This document shows, one piece after another, positions 25,775-34,956 of a DNA stretch of 64,000 nt. The first letter of the stretch is position 1. The number at the start of each line of letters is the position of its first letter. The DNA is from Coleofasciculus sp040219735. GTDB taxonomy: Bacteria > Cyanobacteriota > Cyanobacteriia > Cyanobacteriales > Coleofasciculaceae. A program made the translations under genes and the position numbers. The stretch lies in NCBI GenBank assembly GCA_040219735.1, contig JAVJRX010000100.1; one strand, written 5' to 3'. The notes beneath the pieces were generated by a model. The model made no database searches, was not told where the DNA came from, and was given only the letters and a program-made list of their open reading frames with translations.

Positions 25775-26653
25775 TCAATTGAATTGATAAATGATAGAGC
25801 GTTCATCAAGGTCTACAACAACCTTCCCACCCCGGTTTTTTTCGACCTGTCGCCAAACTTCATAGCCATTCAGAATGGCTTTTTCCCAATTACCAAGCGA
25901 ACACTGAGAAACTTCTAAATGTGAGGTCATATTTTTGATAGTTTTCAGGAGTTGGTAATCAAGAGTTGAAACGGCTTCTAAAAATTGGTGATCTTTGGCA
26001 TAGCTAAACACAAGAGCTGATATACCTTCCTCTATGGCTATTGCACGACCGCCATCTTCAACTTCGTCAATACCGGAATCGCTTTTTCGTTTAAGTTTAA
26101 GGTTACTACGAATGACTGGAGACCATCCTAAAACTGCGGCGTATGATAAATGAAAAATGTCGTGAAAGCGGTAGCCATCACTTGAGTAGGAGTTATCAGT
26201 GAGGTCATTCCCAATCTGTTTTTCATTGATAAATGCTTTCATCTTCACTGAACTATTTTCACTTACCTCTGTAATTTCGACCTCAAACTGACGTGGTAAG
26301 CGCTCATGTTCTGGAAAATTATTGTCGAATATGTAAACACCTGTTTGGACTAAATTTTTCCATCCCCAGCGATCGCGACATTTTTTGAGATTACCTTCCG
26401 CAATTTGTTCCAAATTAAGCTCGAACTTGCTAGACACATTTGCAATATACCACAATAGATCGCCCAACTCTTCTGCAACACGCTCTTTAAAAAGCTTATG
26501 GGCTTCGCCATCGCGAAGGTACTTTTTGTACTCACTGAGCAACTCACCTGCTTCACCAACTAAGCCCATTAGAGGTATAGTTATTCCATTTCCTGTCTGG
26601 CTGGGAACTTGGTCGGTCTCTTGCGCTTGTTCTTGATATTCGCGAAAATCCAT
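25775..26653 (-). CDS. MazG-type nucleotide pyrophosphohydrolase with MazG C-terminal domain
   Basis: 292 residues in two parts. Residues 1-100 are a MazG-like all-alpha NTP pyrophosphohydrolase; the metal-binding GEAGELLSEYKKYL and EELGDLLWYIANV motifs are intact. Residues about 105-292 match my recollection of the MazG C-terminal domain (YRFHDIFHLSYAAVLGWSPV, then IEEGISALVFSYAKDH). The first half should cleave (d)NTPs to NMP plus pyrophosphate. The fused domain probably gives specificity for an unusual nucleotide. AAGGAG lies 7 nt before the ATG. It follows the helical-kinase-family gene by 29 nt and is probably co-transcribed with it. Confidence 0.82.
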   Translation of the reverse strand: MDFREYQEQAQETDQVPSQTGNGITIPLMGLVGEAGELLSEYKKYLRDGEAHKLFKERVAEELGDLLWYIANVSSKFELNLEQIAEGNLKKCRDRWGWKNLVQTGVYIFDNNFPEHERLPRQFEVEITEVSENSSVKMKAFINEKQIGNDLTDNSYSSDGYRFHDIFHLSYAAVLGWSPVIRSNLKLKRKSDSGIDEVEDGGRAIAIEEGISALVFSYAKDHQFLEAVSTLDYQLLKTIKNMTSHLEVSQCSLGNWEKAILNGYEVWRQVEKNRGGKVVVDLDERSIIYQFN

Positions 26654-26682
26654 TATCCGCTCCTTGAGATTCTAAAATGAAA

Positions 26683-27792
26683 CTAAGTATCAGCTTTTGT
26701 TGTTTTGTATTCTTCAATAGCCGGGTTAATTCCCCACTTGGGAGGATACCAGTAATCTAAGGTTTGTCCTTTACCAGAATACTTCTGCTTGATCCGAGTT
26801 CGACCTGATATTCCGAAAATATCGGGATGTTTCATCCGAGCATATTTATCGACTTCACAAAATAGATTTTGGCAATCAATTAATTGTAGTTTTCTTCCCC
26901 ATAGGGACTGAAAATTTAGTCCTAATCGCTCAAACTCGGACTCTTGCATTTCTGCCATAAGCTTGATAATTCCTTGCTCATTGAAATTACCGAGATCAGT
27001 AAAGCATTTACGAATACCATCTAGTGCTCCCGGTCCAGGAATTACAAATTCCATCTCACTGAAATTCGTAATTTCGCTATAGTTCACATCAGTAATGAAC
27101 TGATATGCTAAGAAATCACCGATGGTTGGATATTCACGCAGTAAATCGAATCCTTGCTGCATATTCTTAGCATCGGCAAGCTTTTTGGGCAACTCATTAG
27201 CCATCATCTGCTCGATTAGCTGGAGATGATTACGGTGTTTTGCCGTATGTCCGAAGTTTGTTCTTCCTGATGGCATGATGTATGCCGCAGAATAGATGGT
27301 TTGACCTGACTGAATGGCATCTTTGAGAACTTGGTCATAGCGTTCAAAGGAATATTCATCGTAAATAATGGAACCAAGTTTGTTCTCCAAAAGCTGCCAC
27401 GTTTCGATCTTATTGAATATTTTGAAGAGGATAACTCTAAAGAACACCTCGTTAGATGATGACGGAAGGTCATCTCGATAGATGATATTACGGATTAAAT
27501 ACTGGCTTACACGATCTGATGCACGGTAGGCATTGGTAAACTTATATGTCGAAATAATTCGATCATCAGTCCAAGGTATCGGTGCATTTTTCAGCTTTTT
27601 GAAAAATATTTTTTGCCGTTCAGCAGCGAATCGCCAGTAAGTATTGAATACAATAGTAGGCTTGACAGGCAGAATGTGTGAAATCATGTCTGGTGCAGAG
27701 CTTCTGTCGTCGCCATACTCACCAAAATCAAGACTTAGTTGTTTGTTTTGTTCGACGTTTTCAGTAACGTTTTTCTGACGTTGGATGCCCAT
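26683..27792 (-). CDS. Helical '5-hmdU DNA kinase / aGPT-PPlase'-family protein
   Basis: 369 residues. The conserved region starts at about residue 48 with FNTYWRFAAERQKIFFKKL, then PWTDDRIISTYKFTNAYRAS and DRVSQYLIRNIIY, which match the helical family found in phage base-hypermodification loci and in some bacteria. A helix-hairpin-helix-like VIPGPGALDGIRKCF lies near residue 250, after FLAYQFITDVNYS, consistent with a DNA-glycosylase-like helical fold. No Walker A P-loop is seen, so the kinase name may not describe its activity. It is the first gene of a two-gene unit with MazG. A role in modified-base processing is inference. Confidence 0.72.
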   Translation of the reverse strand: MGIQRQKNVTENVEQNKQLSLDFGEYGDDRSSAPDMISHILPVKPTIVFNTYWRFAAERQKIFFKKLKNAPIPWTDDRIISTYKFTNAYRASDRVSQYLIRNIIYRDDLPSSSNEVFFRVILFKIFNKIETWQLLENKLGSIIYDEYSFERYDQVLKDAIQSGQTIYSAAYIMPSGRTNFGHTAKHRNHLQLIEQMMANELPKKLADAKNMQQGFDLLREYPTIGDFLAYQFITDVNYSEITNFSEMEFVIPGPGALDGIRKCFTDLGNFNEQGIIKLMAEMQESEFERLGLNFQSLWGRKLQLIDCQNLFCEVDKYARMKHPDIFGISGRTRIKQKYSGKGQTLDYWYPPKWGINPAIEEYKTTKADT

Positions 27793-27927
27793 ACTATATT
27801 TTATGCGTTATCTGTTTGTAAGTTGTTGCAGCAAGCGTTGTAAAGCCACCTTTTTTAGCATAATGAGGCTATTATCTGACTTAGTAATGGTGTTGAGCTT
27901 GGCTACACCGACGAAGCAATGTTTAAC

Positions 27928-29235
27928 TTAGCGATCGCGCTCTAAATCATCGATTACCTTTTGCAGATACCAATTCTCCGGCATCCCCGGATATTTTTTC
28001 TTAGCTATTTCAATCAAACGGGCAGCAACATCCCAGTATCCACCCACCATCCGCAGGAGTTGTTGTTGTAACTCTCGATCCACCCGCGCATTCGACCAAA
28101 TTTGTCGTTCTTGATTGATAAAAATATCCTTCCGATTCAGTTTAGCGGAGCGTTTTTTAATCTCAGCTTCAGCCTTTGCTATTTGCTGCTTCTGCTGATT
28201 TAATGCCTGATGATACTTCTGCCAATCCTGTTTCTCAAAATACAGATTCGCCGCTTGTTGATAATCATCCGCCGCGCCTTGGTAATCTTGAAAATCAGCA
28301 CGCGCCGCCGCCCGATGATAATAAATTTGTGGATCATTGGGCTGAATCGTCAACCCTCGCGAATAGTCCTCAATTCCTTGGCGATAATCGCCCAGTTTTG
28401 AGTAAGCTTGACCCCGACAGACGTAAAATTGAGAATTTTCTGGTTGTATCTCAAGTAACTGGGTAAAATCATCGATCGCGCCCCGATAGTCCCCCAGTTC
28501 AATGCGAACCCGCCCCCGATAGTGACGAACTTGGATATCCTGGGGATCGAGCTGCATGGCTCGACCGAGATCTTGCATCGCTCCTTGTAAATTCCTCAAT
28601 TTACTGCGAATAATTCCGCGATAGCAATAGGCTCTAGCATCATTGGGCGCAACTTGCAACAGCCACTGACAATCCTCTAAGGCTTCCCGATAGTTCCCCC
28701 GTTCTAGCTTGGTGATAACCTGAGTCAGATATTTCTGCGTCTCGGCTGCACTCGCCGCCTGGATTTGCGCTGCCTGAATTTGTTTGATACTCTCTAGGCA
28801 ATTCTGGCAATTGTCTTTATCCTTCTGTTCCAGGTACAGTTTTGCGGCTTGTTTAAAAGATGCGATCGCGTCTTTCATTTTCCCCAGCCGACGGTAGGCT
28901 GTACCTTGCAGCTTATAAGCCGCCCCGTGATTACTATCAATCTGGAGAACCTGTTGAGCATCCTCCAGGGAAGCTTGAGCATCTCCCTGCGCCAATTGAG
29001 CCAAACTGCGCCCCAAATAACTATCGAGATGTTCAGGATTCACCTGTAGCGCCTGAGAATAGTCTGCGATCGCACCTTGCCAATCCCCCAAATCAAAGCG
29101 AGCCAATCCCCGTTTGTAGTAAGCATCGGCAAATTCCGGATTAATCTGCAACGCTTGCTCAAACTCCTGAATCGCTCCCTCTAAATCGCCCTGTTGCGCC
29201 TTCTGTCGCCCTCGATCGTAAAATTCATGCTCCAT
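27928..29235 (-). CDS. Tetratricopeptide repeat protein
   Basis: 435 residues, almost entirely TPR units. The N-terminal block shows three consecutive repeats (GDLEGAIQEFEQALQINPEF, then GDWQGAIADYSQALQVNPEH, and ASLEDAQQVLQIDS). A central block (about residues 185-330) adds further units, for example GDYRGAIDDFTQLLEIQPEN. A basic, Lys/Gln-rich helix follows (KAEAEIKKRSAKLNRKD) and a C-terminal region with no repeat. There is no signal peptide, so it is probably a cytosolic protein-protein scaffold. The partner is unknown. The 135 nt to the helical-kinase gene separates it from the accessory island. Confidence 0.85.
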   Translation of the reverse strand: MEHEFYDRGRQKAQQGDLEGAIQEFEQALQINPEFADAYYKRGLARFDLGDWQGAIADYSQALQVNPEHLDSYLGRSLAQLAQGDAQASLEDAQQVLQIDSNHGAAYKLQGTAYRRLGKMKDAIASFKQAAKLYLEQKDKDNCQNCLESIKQIQAAQIQAASAAETQKYLTQVITKLERGNYREALEDCQWLLQVAPNDARAYCYRGIIRSKLRNLQGAMQDLGRAMQLDPQDIQVRHYRGRVRIELGDYRGAIDDFTQLLEIQPENSQFYVCRGQAYSKLGDYRQGIEDYSRGLTIQPNDPQIYYHRAAARADFQDYQGAADDYQQAANLYFEKQDWQKYHQALNQQKQQIAKAEAEIKKRSAKLNRKDIFINQERQIWSNARVDRELQQQLLRMVGGYWDVAARLIEIAKKKYPGMPENWYLQKVIDDLERDR

Positions 29236-29356
29236 TGCCCACGTCCAACTCGTTTATGCGATCGCCAGTTGTCTTGTCAATCATCATAACCTCATTAGCG
29301 ATCGCGTTTCCATTTGAGCCGTTAACACAGCAACGGAATAAATACAGATATTTTCT

Positions 29357-29839
29357 CTATTCAATAGACTGATATCGCGATAGCAGCGTTTCAATTAAAA
29401 TTGGTGAAGCCCGAAATGTCGTCTGCTGTAAACGCTCAATCGCCACAGAAAACGTAATCAATTTTCGCTGTGCAGCAACCCCCAAAACACCGAGCAATCC
29501 AATCACATTTAAACCACGCTGCAAAGCCATCTGCCGTGCATCCCGATCATCTAAAATAATCAAATTAGCCCCAATTTTTTCAGCTAGAGTAATCGCTTCT
29601 TGCTCGCCTAAGTCTAATTCAATTAGCTCAACATTGGGTTGATGATCAATTCGTTGAACCTTTAGCCAAGCCGGAGGTTGATTTATCCAGCTTTGAACAG
29701 GTTCAGGTGCTTGAGGTGCAGATAACTCATGGAGTACAGCATGAGGAATGATCACCTGATCATAGAGTTGAGGCAACAAATCAATTAAGTCAATCAACAC
29801 CAGATAGCATAACGGTGAAGTATCTGATACAACTGCCAT
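29357..29839 (-). CDS. PIN-domain (DUF3368-type) putative toxin
   Basis: 160 residues with the PIN nuclease layout: Asp in VVSDTSPLCYL (residue 6), Glu in DLGEQEAITLAEKIGAN, and Asp residues in LIILDDRDARQMA. NVIGLLGVLGVAAQRKLI is typical of DUF3368. Such proteins are thought to cut RNA and are usually paired with UPF0175 antitoxins. Its ATG overlaps the stop of the upstream UPF0175 gene in TAATG. Toxicity is inferred from family and context only. Confidence 0.85.
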   Translation of the reverse strand: MAVVSDTSPLCYLVLIDLIDLLPQLYDQVIIPHAVLHELSAPQAPEPVQSWINQPPAWLKVQRIDHQPNVELIELDLGEQEAITLAEKIGANLIILDDRDARQMALQRGLNVIGLLGVLGVAAQRKLITFSVAIERLQQTTFRASPILIETLLSRYQSIE

Positions 29840-30120
29840 TAACTTTCTGGTGTCTCCTGAGTCATTAGTTTTTTCATCGTTAACAAATCCTGCTCAAAAT
29901 CAGTTTCATCATAATGTAAATAGGCTCCTGCTTGTTTGAGAAAACTATCCACCTCATAACGCGAAGAGAGGTTTAGCATTCTTCCGACTTGCGCCGAAGT
30001 AATCACTCCCTGACGGTAAGCTTCAATAGCTAAACACTCCACGACTTTTCCAGGAACGTTATTCCACTTCTCCTGAATTGTGTTGACAATTTCATCGGGT
30101 AAATGGATGGTAATTTGCAC
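29839..30120 (-). CDS. UPF0175-family putative antitoxin
   Basis: 93 residues from a GTG start with GGAGG 7 nt upstream. The N-terminus MQITIHLPDEIVNTIQEKW is a short strand and helix. VVECLAIEAYRQGVITSAQV with VGRMLNLSSRYEVDSFLKQ gives the HTH-like UPF0175 pattern. These small proteins are the usual partners of DUF3368 PIN toxins, with the antitoxin gene first as here. It probably also binds its own promoter, but no operator was identified. Confidence 0.85.
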   Translation of the reverse strand: MQITIHLPDEIVNTIQEKWNNVPGKVVECLAIEAYRQGVITSAQVGRMLNLSSRYEVDSFLKQAGAYLHYDETDFEQDLLTMKKLMTQETPES

Positions 30121-30653
30121 AGAACTTCCTCCAGTTTCTCAAGTTTGGCTTAGGCGACAACGTGGAATCCTCGACTCGACAAGCTGTCAGTAGTGAGGAC
30201 TTTAGTCCTCTCATGGCGCTAAAGTCCTCACTACAAACTCAGTGCGATCGCCAGTTGTATTTGTCACTAATCATAACCTCATCACCTATCGCTCTATTGT
30301 CAATCTGGGAAAAGAACCATCAAATATGAGTGTGATTATATGCAGAAGCTTTAGATTTATCATGATTTTAAAGTCACTATGAGGTTTGTTTCATTGCTCA
30401 AACAAAGCTTTTGTGATAACAAAATATTAATCCTTGGTTTCAGCGATTGATTCGCCACAGATACAAAATCCGCAGCGGATACCTCACTCATCCAAGTAAG
30501 CGTTTCCAGCTAGATTGCCCTTTTGTCAGCTTCTCTTGTTCTGATACTGCGATGCAGACAACGCCATCGACGAGAGCGATCGCCCATAGACAGATGAAGT
30601 AAACCCGATTCGGCGTGTAATATATAAAAAGAGATAATTCTTAAAAAAAGTTC
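30121..30653. other. 533-nt spacer
   Basis: Contains repeat G (30190-30238). The rest is AT-rich upstream sequence of the BT1 transporter gene, with no recognised site and no supported ORF. Confidence 0.5.
30190..30238. repeat. Dispersed hairpin repeat G, copy 1
   Basis: GTAGTGAGGACTTTAGTCCT followed by CTCATGGC and GCTAAAGTCCTCACTAC forms a strong hairpin. A second copy at 32082-32138 lies in the 3' end of the BT1 transporter gene. Confidence 0.85.
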
Positions 30654-32153
30654 ATGATTGTTTCCGCCTCTGGCTTCGATCGCTTTAAACAAGCAATCAA
30701 AAATAAAGTCTTTTTTGGCAATGAACCCACTCCGGAGTTGATTGCCATCCTCATCGTCTACTTTGTCCAAGGTATCCTAGGGCTAGCCCGTTTAGCGATT
30801 AGCTTTTTCCTCAAAGATGAACTGGGTTTGAGTCCAGCCCAAGTCGCAGCGCTGCTGGGGATTGCCGCCTTACCCTGGGTAATTAAACCCCTATTTGGCT
30901 TTCTGTCCGACGGACTCCCCTTATTTGGCTATCGCCGCCGCCCCTATCTAGTCCTGTCGGGCTTGATGGGAACAGCCGCCTGGTTAAGTTTGGCAACAGT
31001 AGTCGATACAGCTTGGGCTGCAACCCTTGCCATTCTCCTAAGTTCCCTATCCGTAGCCATTAGTGATGTCATCGTAGACTCGCTAGTGGTGGAACGGGCA
31101 AGGCGGGAATCCCTCAGCGACTCCGGTTCCCTGCAATCCCTAACTTGGGGTACCTCTGCCCTAGGGGGATTGATTACGGCTTATCTGAGTGGTTGGCTAC
31201 TGGAAGCGTTCAATACACAAACTGTTTTTGGCATCACCGCCACCTTTCCCCTACTCGTCTGTGGCGTGGCGTGGTTAATTGCTGAAGAATCCGTCAGTTC
31301 CAGGATGAACATCGCCACCGTCACCCAGCAAATCAAGCAACTGCGCCATGCGGTTACCCAAAAAGCAATTTGGTTACCCACCGCGTTTATCTTTCTGTGG
31401 CAAGCCACACCCACAGCCGATTCAGCTTTTTTCTTCTTCTCCACCAATGAACTAGGATTTGAGCCGGAATTTTTAGGGCGGGTGCGTTTAGTCACCAGTT
31501 TGGCGTCTCTGGTGGGTATCTGGCTATTTCAACGCTTTTTAAAGGGCATTCCCTTCCGCACGATTATGGGATGGACAACCGTGCTGTCGGCTGTTTTGGG
31601 AATGAGTGCCTTAATTCTAGTTACCCATGCGAATCGAACCTTAGGCATTGATGATCACTGGTTTAGCTTAGGGGACAGTCTAATTCTGACGGTGATGGGG
31701 CAGATTGCGTTTATGCCTGTACTCGTGCTTTCAGCAAGACTTTGCCCGTCCGGGGTAGAAGCCACCTTATTTGCCCTGCTGATGTCTGTATGGAATTTGG
31801 CAGGACTACTATCTCACGAATTTGGCGCGTTATTAACCCATTGGTTAGGGGTGACAGAACATAACTTTGATCGTCTGTGGTTATTAGTCACGATTACGAA
31901 CCTCTCTAGCTTATTACCATTGCCCTTCTTAGGTTGGTTACCGACGAGTGATCCGCAAGCTGAAATCAAATCCGAAACCGAATCAAAATCATTACCGCCA
32001 GCAGAAGTATTTGAACATCATACGTCGGGTTCTCTATTAGAACAGCCATTCCTACCCGACGTCATGCCAGAGTTTATCCGGGTTTGTAGTGAGGACTTTA
32101 GTCCTCTTGTCAAAAGCGCTAAAGCGCCTACTACAAACAAACAACACGATTAA
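30654..32153 (+). CDS. BT1-family folate/biopterin transporter
   Basis: 499 residues of the BT1 branch of the major facilitator superfamily, with about twelve membrane helices. The N-terminal signature is clear: ELIAILIVYFVQGILGLARL, then FLKDELGLSPAQVAALLGI and PWVIKPLFGFLSDGLPLFGY. Cyanobacterial relatives transport folates and pterins in the plasma membrane. The last about 24 residues (VCSEDFSPLVKSAKAPTTNK) are encoded by dispersed repeat G and differ in character, so the original C-terminus may have been shorter. The carotenoid oxygenase gene follows after 18 nt and is probably in the same operon. Confidence 0.9.
   Translation: MIVSASGFDRFKQAIKNKVFFGNEPTPELIAILIVYFVQGILGLARLAISFFLKDELGLSPAQVAALLGIAALPWVIKPLFGFLSDGLPLFGYRRRPYLVLSGLMGTAAWLSLATVVDTAWAATLAILLSSLSVAISDVIVDSLVVERARRESLSDSGSLQSLTWGTSALGGLITAYLSGWLLEAFNTQTVFGITATFPLLVCGVAWLIAEESVSSRMNIATVTQQIKQLRHAVTQKAIWLPTAFIFLWQATPTADSAFFFFSTNELGFEPEFLGRVRLVTSLASLVGIWLFQRFLKGIPFRTIMGWTTVLSAVLGMSALILVTHANRTLGIDDHWFSLGDSLILTVMGQIAFMPVLVLSARLCPSGVEATLFALLMSVWNLAGLLSHEFGALLTHWLGVTEHNFDRLWLLVTITNLSSLLPLPFLGWLPTSDPQAEIKSETESKSLPPAEVFEHHTSGSLLEQPFLPDVMPEFIRVCSEDFSPLVKSAKAPTTNKQHD
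32082..32138. repeat. Dispersed hairpin repeat G, copy 2, inside the BT1 gene 3' end
   Basis: GTTTGTAGTGAGGACTTTAG...CTACAAAC lies in the reading frame of the transporter, adding the terminal residues before TAA. It matches the intergenic copy at 30190-30238 in its left arm and flank. Confidence 0.8.
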
Positions 32154-32171
32154 ATAATGAGGGAATAAACG

Positions 32172-33653
32172 ATGATTGCAACAGAACAATTTTTAGAATC
32201 AAAGTCTTCACTATCCTATGACCGCGAAGGATGGAAACGGGGGTATCAATCGCAACCGAATGAATATGATTACTGGATTGAGGATATTGAAGGAGAAATT
32301 CCGCCAGCGCTGAATGGCACGTTGTTTCGCAATGGTCCAGGTTTACTCGATATCAACGGTCAACCACTGCATCACCCCTTTGATGGCGATGGTATGATAT
32401 GCGCGATCGCCTTTAATCAAGGTCGTGTCCATTTCCGCAATCGCTTTGTCCGTACTGAAGGCTTTCTTAAAGAACAAGAAGCCGGAAAAATGCTGTATCG
32501 CGGTGTTTTTGGTACGCAAAAGCCCGGAGGGTGGCTGGCAAATGCCTTTGATATTGATATCAAAAATATCGCCAACACAAATGTGATTTACTGGGGCGGT
32601 AAACTGTTAGCCCTTTGGGAAGCGGCGGAACCCTATCGGTTAGACCCCAAAACCTTAGACACCCTAGGGAAAGACACTCTAGATGGTATTTTGGCAGAGG
32701 GCGAGGCGTTTGGCGCCCATCCTTGGATTGACCCAAGCTGTAACCAAGATGGGGGTGCGTCTTGTTTAGTGAATTTTGCGATTAAACCGGGTTTTTCCAC
32801 CAAAATTACCATTTATGAATTAGATGAAGCTGGCACATTAAAACGTGGTAAGTGTCACACAGTTCCGGGTTTTGCTTTTATCCATGACTTTGCAATTACA
32901 CCCAATTACTGCATCTTTTTCCAAAATCCTGTCACCTATAATCCCTTTCCTTTCCTGTTGGGATTAAAAGGGGCGGGTCAATGTGTAGATTTTCAACCCA
33001 ACGCACCGACTCGGATTTTAGTGATTCCCCGTCATGGCAATAAACAAATGCAAGTCTTGGAATCTGAAGCTGGGTTTATTTTTCACCATGGGAATGCCTT
33101 TGAGCAAGGGGAGCAAATTTGTGTGGATTCTATCTGCTATGAGTCTTTAACTCAAGTGGACTCGGAGATAGATTATCGGGACGTGGATTTTGATGCGATC
33201 GCGCCGGGACAACTGTTTCGGTTTACACTGAATTTAGCGGATGCTACGGTACAACGACAGCGACTATTAGAACGTTCCTGTGAGTTTCCCTGTGTTCATC
33301 CCGATCACGTTGGACGCCCTTACCGTTATGTATACATGGGCGTGGCTCATAATCCCACAGGCAATGCTCCACTGCAAGCGATCGCTAAGTTTGATGTTAC
33401 GACAGGAGAGGAACAAATTTGGAGTGCAGCCCCCCATGGCTTTGTCAGTGAACCGATTTTTGTTCCCCATCCTGAAGCGAACCGAGAAGATGAGGGTTGG
33501 GTGTTAACCTTGGTCTATGATTCGAGTCACCATCGCTCTGATGTGGTGATTTTGGACAGTCGAGATTTGAGAGTTGGCGCGATCGCACGACTGCATCTGA
33601 AGCATCATATTCCTTACGGATTGCATGGAAGCTGGACTTCCACAGTCTTTTAA
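32172..33653 (+). CDS. Carotenoid cleavage dioxygenase / apocarotenoid oxygenase
   Basis: 493 residues of the RPE65/carotenoid oxygenase family, a seven-bladed beta-propeller with a four-His iron site. The histidines at about 183 (GAHPWI), 238 (FIHDFAIT), 305 (FIFHHGNAF) and 485 (YGLHGSWTS) match the spacing in cyanobacterial apocarotenoid-15,15'-oxygenase. DGDGMICAIAF near the N-terminus is also conserved. It should cleave carotenoids or apocarotenals to retinoid-like products; the exact substrate is not determinable. Length agrees with the family. It is preceded by a folate transporter in one transcription unit, with no obvious metabolic link. Confidence 0.93.
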   Translation: MIATEQFLESKSSLSYDREGWKRGYQSQPNEYDYWIEDIEGEIPPALNGTLFRNGPGLLDINGQPLHHPFDGDGMICAIAFNQGRVHFRNRFVRTEGFLKEQEAGKMLYRGVFGTQKPGGWLANAFDIDIKNIANTNVIYWGGKLLALWEAAEPYRLDPKTLDTLGKDTLDGILAEGEAFGAHPWIDPSCNQDGGASCLVNFAIKPGFSTKITIYELDEAGTLKRGKCHTVPGFAFIHDFAITPNYCIFFQNPVTYNPFPFLLGLKGAGQCVDFQPNAPTRILVIPRHGNKQMQVLESEAGFIFHHGNAFEQGEQICVDSICYESLTQVDSEIDYRDVDFDAIAPGQLFRFTLNLADATVQRQRLLERSCEFPCVHPDHVGRPYRYVYMGVAHNPTGNAPLQAIAKFDVTTGEEQIWSAAPHGFVSEPIFVPHPEANREDEGWVLTLVYDSSHHRSDVVILDSRDLRVGAIARLHLKHHIPYGLHGSWTSTVF

Positions 33654-33688
33654 CAAGAATATGACTCGCGCCCGCCCTCATGGATTTG

Positions 33689-33745
33689 TGTAGGGGCGGG
33701 TTTCACTACTATCGTTTTTCACAAAGGTGACTCGCACCCGCTCCA
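33689..33745. repeat. Dispersed repeat family F, copy 3
   Basis: TGTAGGGGCGGGTTTCACTA, then CTATCGTTTTTCAC and a diverged right arm GACTCGCACCCGC. It lies in the 292-nt gap between the oxygenase and glycosyltransferase genes, which contains no gene. Confidence 0.7.
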
Positions 33746-33945
33746 TCTCCCCCATCTTCCCCATCTCCTAAGGCTCGATAGCTTAAAATTATAAATATAA
33801 TATCCACGGCTGATCGTATTGTCTTGTCTCTCAGCAGCATAGAGAACAGCTCAAACCAAAATCTAGACAATAGCGATTCTCAGCCGCTGCGGAGATTTGT
33901 CTAAATTATGATATCGAAGCAGAATAATTTTGGTGGAGAAGAGTT

Positions 33946-34941
33946 ATGAAATTTAGCATTGTCATCACGACTTATAACCGCCTCACCTTGCTCAGGCGGG
34001 CAATTGACAGTGCTTTGGCTCAAACGATGCCTTGCGAGGTGATTGTGGTGGATGATGGCTCGTCTGATGGTACAGAGGTTTATGTGCAACAGCGACACAA
34101 AGAACTCTTAGATAGGGGTGACACTCGTTTAATTTATCACCGAAATTCTCCAAAACTGGGTCACTCAGGAGCGGTCAATCGGGGTGTAGCATTGGCAACA
34201 GGAGACTGGGTGAAACTGGTGGATGATGATGACTACCTTGCCCCTAAGTGTCTTGAAGAAATGGCTAAGGCGATCTCCGGGCGTCCAGAGGCTGTAATTT
34301 GCTCCTGTCGAGCCATTCAGGTTGATAGGAATGAAAAAGAAGTCAGCAGAAGTCGGCAAGTTGGCAAGGGAACGCTTGTATATATTCCCCAAGACGAGAT
34401 TCATTACGCCATGCTTTTGGAACTATTGCCATTTGGCACTCCTGTACAAGTGGCATTTTCCCGTCTGGCTTTTCATAAATCAGGAGGATGGGATGCAAAA
34501 TTCGATACTAATTATGATGATATTGATTCCTGGATTAGAATTGCCCAGTTCGGTGATGCCGTTTTTATAAATAAATGTCTGGCTTACCGGACTGTTTGGG
34601 ATGGATCATTTAACAGCAAGTTTACTTTAGAGAATCGCCTCGAAACAAACCTGATAATTAAAGAAGAAATTTATGCTTGCATTAGCGATAAATATCGGCA
34701 TACTTTGCCTAACCTATCAGATATAAAATCGTCAACAATATTACATTGGGGATTTGTCGCGCTCAAAAAAATGGAGGTTTTTATCGCTATAAAGATTTGG
34801 CTAAAAACTGAATTTTTAATAGGAGGATCAAGGCTATTCCTGAAGAGGTTATTTTATCGAAATAGTTTGGATAGACTATTGCAAGATTCTCAAATTAATA
34901 CTTCTTTTTTAGTAACTCGTAAAAATAAAAAAGCTACTTAA
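33946..34941 (+). CDS. Family 2 glycosyltransferase
   Basis: 331 residues. The GT-A fold is clear in the first 130 residues: MKFSIVITTYNRLTLLRRAI, then EVIVVDDGSSDGTE and the DxD-type WVKLVDDDDYLAPKCLEEM. An acceptor-binding motif of inverting GT2 enzymes may be INQEDGW-like here as NYDDIDSWIRIAQFGDA. The C-terminal 80 residues are basic and AT-rich, with amphipathic helices (ALKKMEVFIAIKIWLKTEF) that could touch the membrane. The sugar donor and acceptor are unknown. It stands alone, outside any polysaccharide cluster. Confidence 0.9.
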   Translation: MKFSIVITTYNRLTLLRRAIDSALAQTMPCEVIVVDDGSSDGTEVYVQQRHKELLDRGDTRLIYHRNSPKLGHSGAVNRGVALATGDWVKLVDDDDYLAPKCLEEMAKAISGRPEAVICSCRAIQVDRNEKEVSRSRQVGKGTLVYIPQDEIHYAMLLELLPFGTPVQVAFSRLAFHKSGGWDAKFDTNYDDIDSWIRIAQFGDAVFINKCLAYRTVWDGSFNSKFTLENRLETNLIIKEEIYACISDKYRHTLPNLSDIKSSTILHWGFVALKKMEVFIAIKIWLKTEFLIGGSRLFLKRLFYRNSLDRLLQDSQINTSFLVTRKNKKAT

Positions 34942-34956
34942 TTCAAAGTGAGGGAG

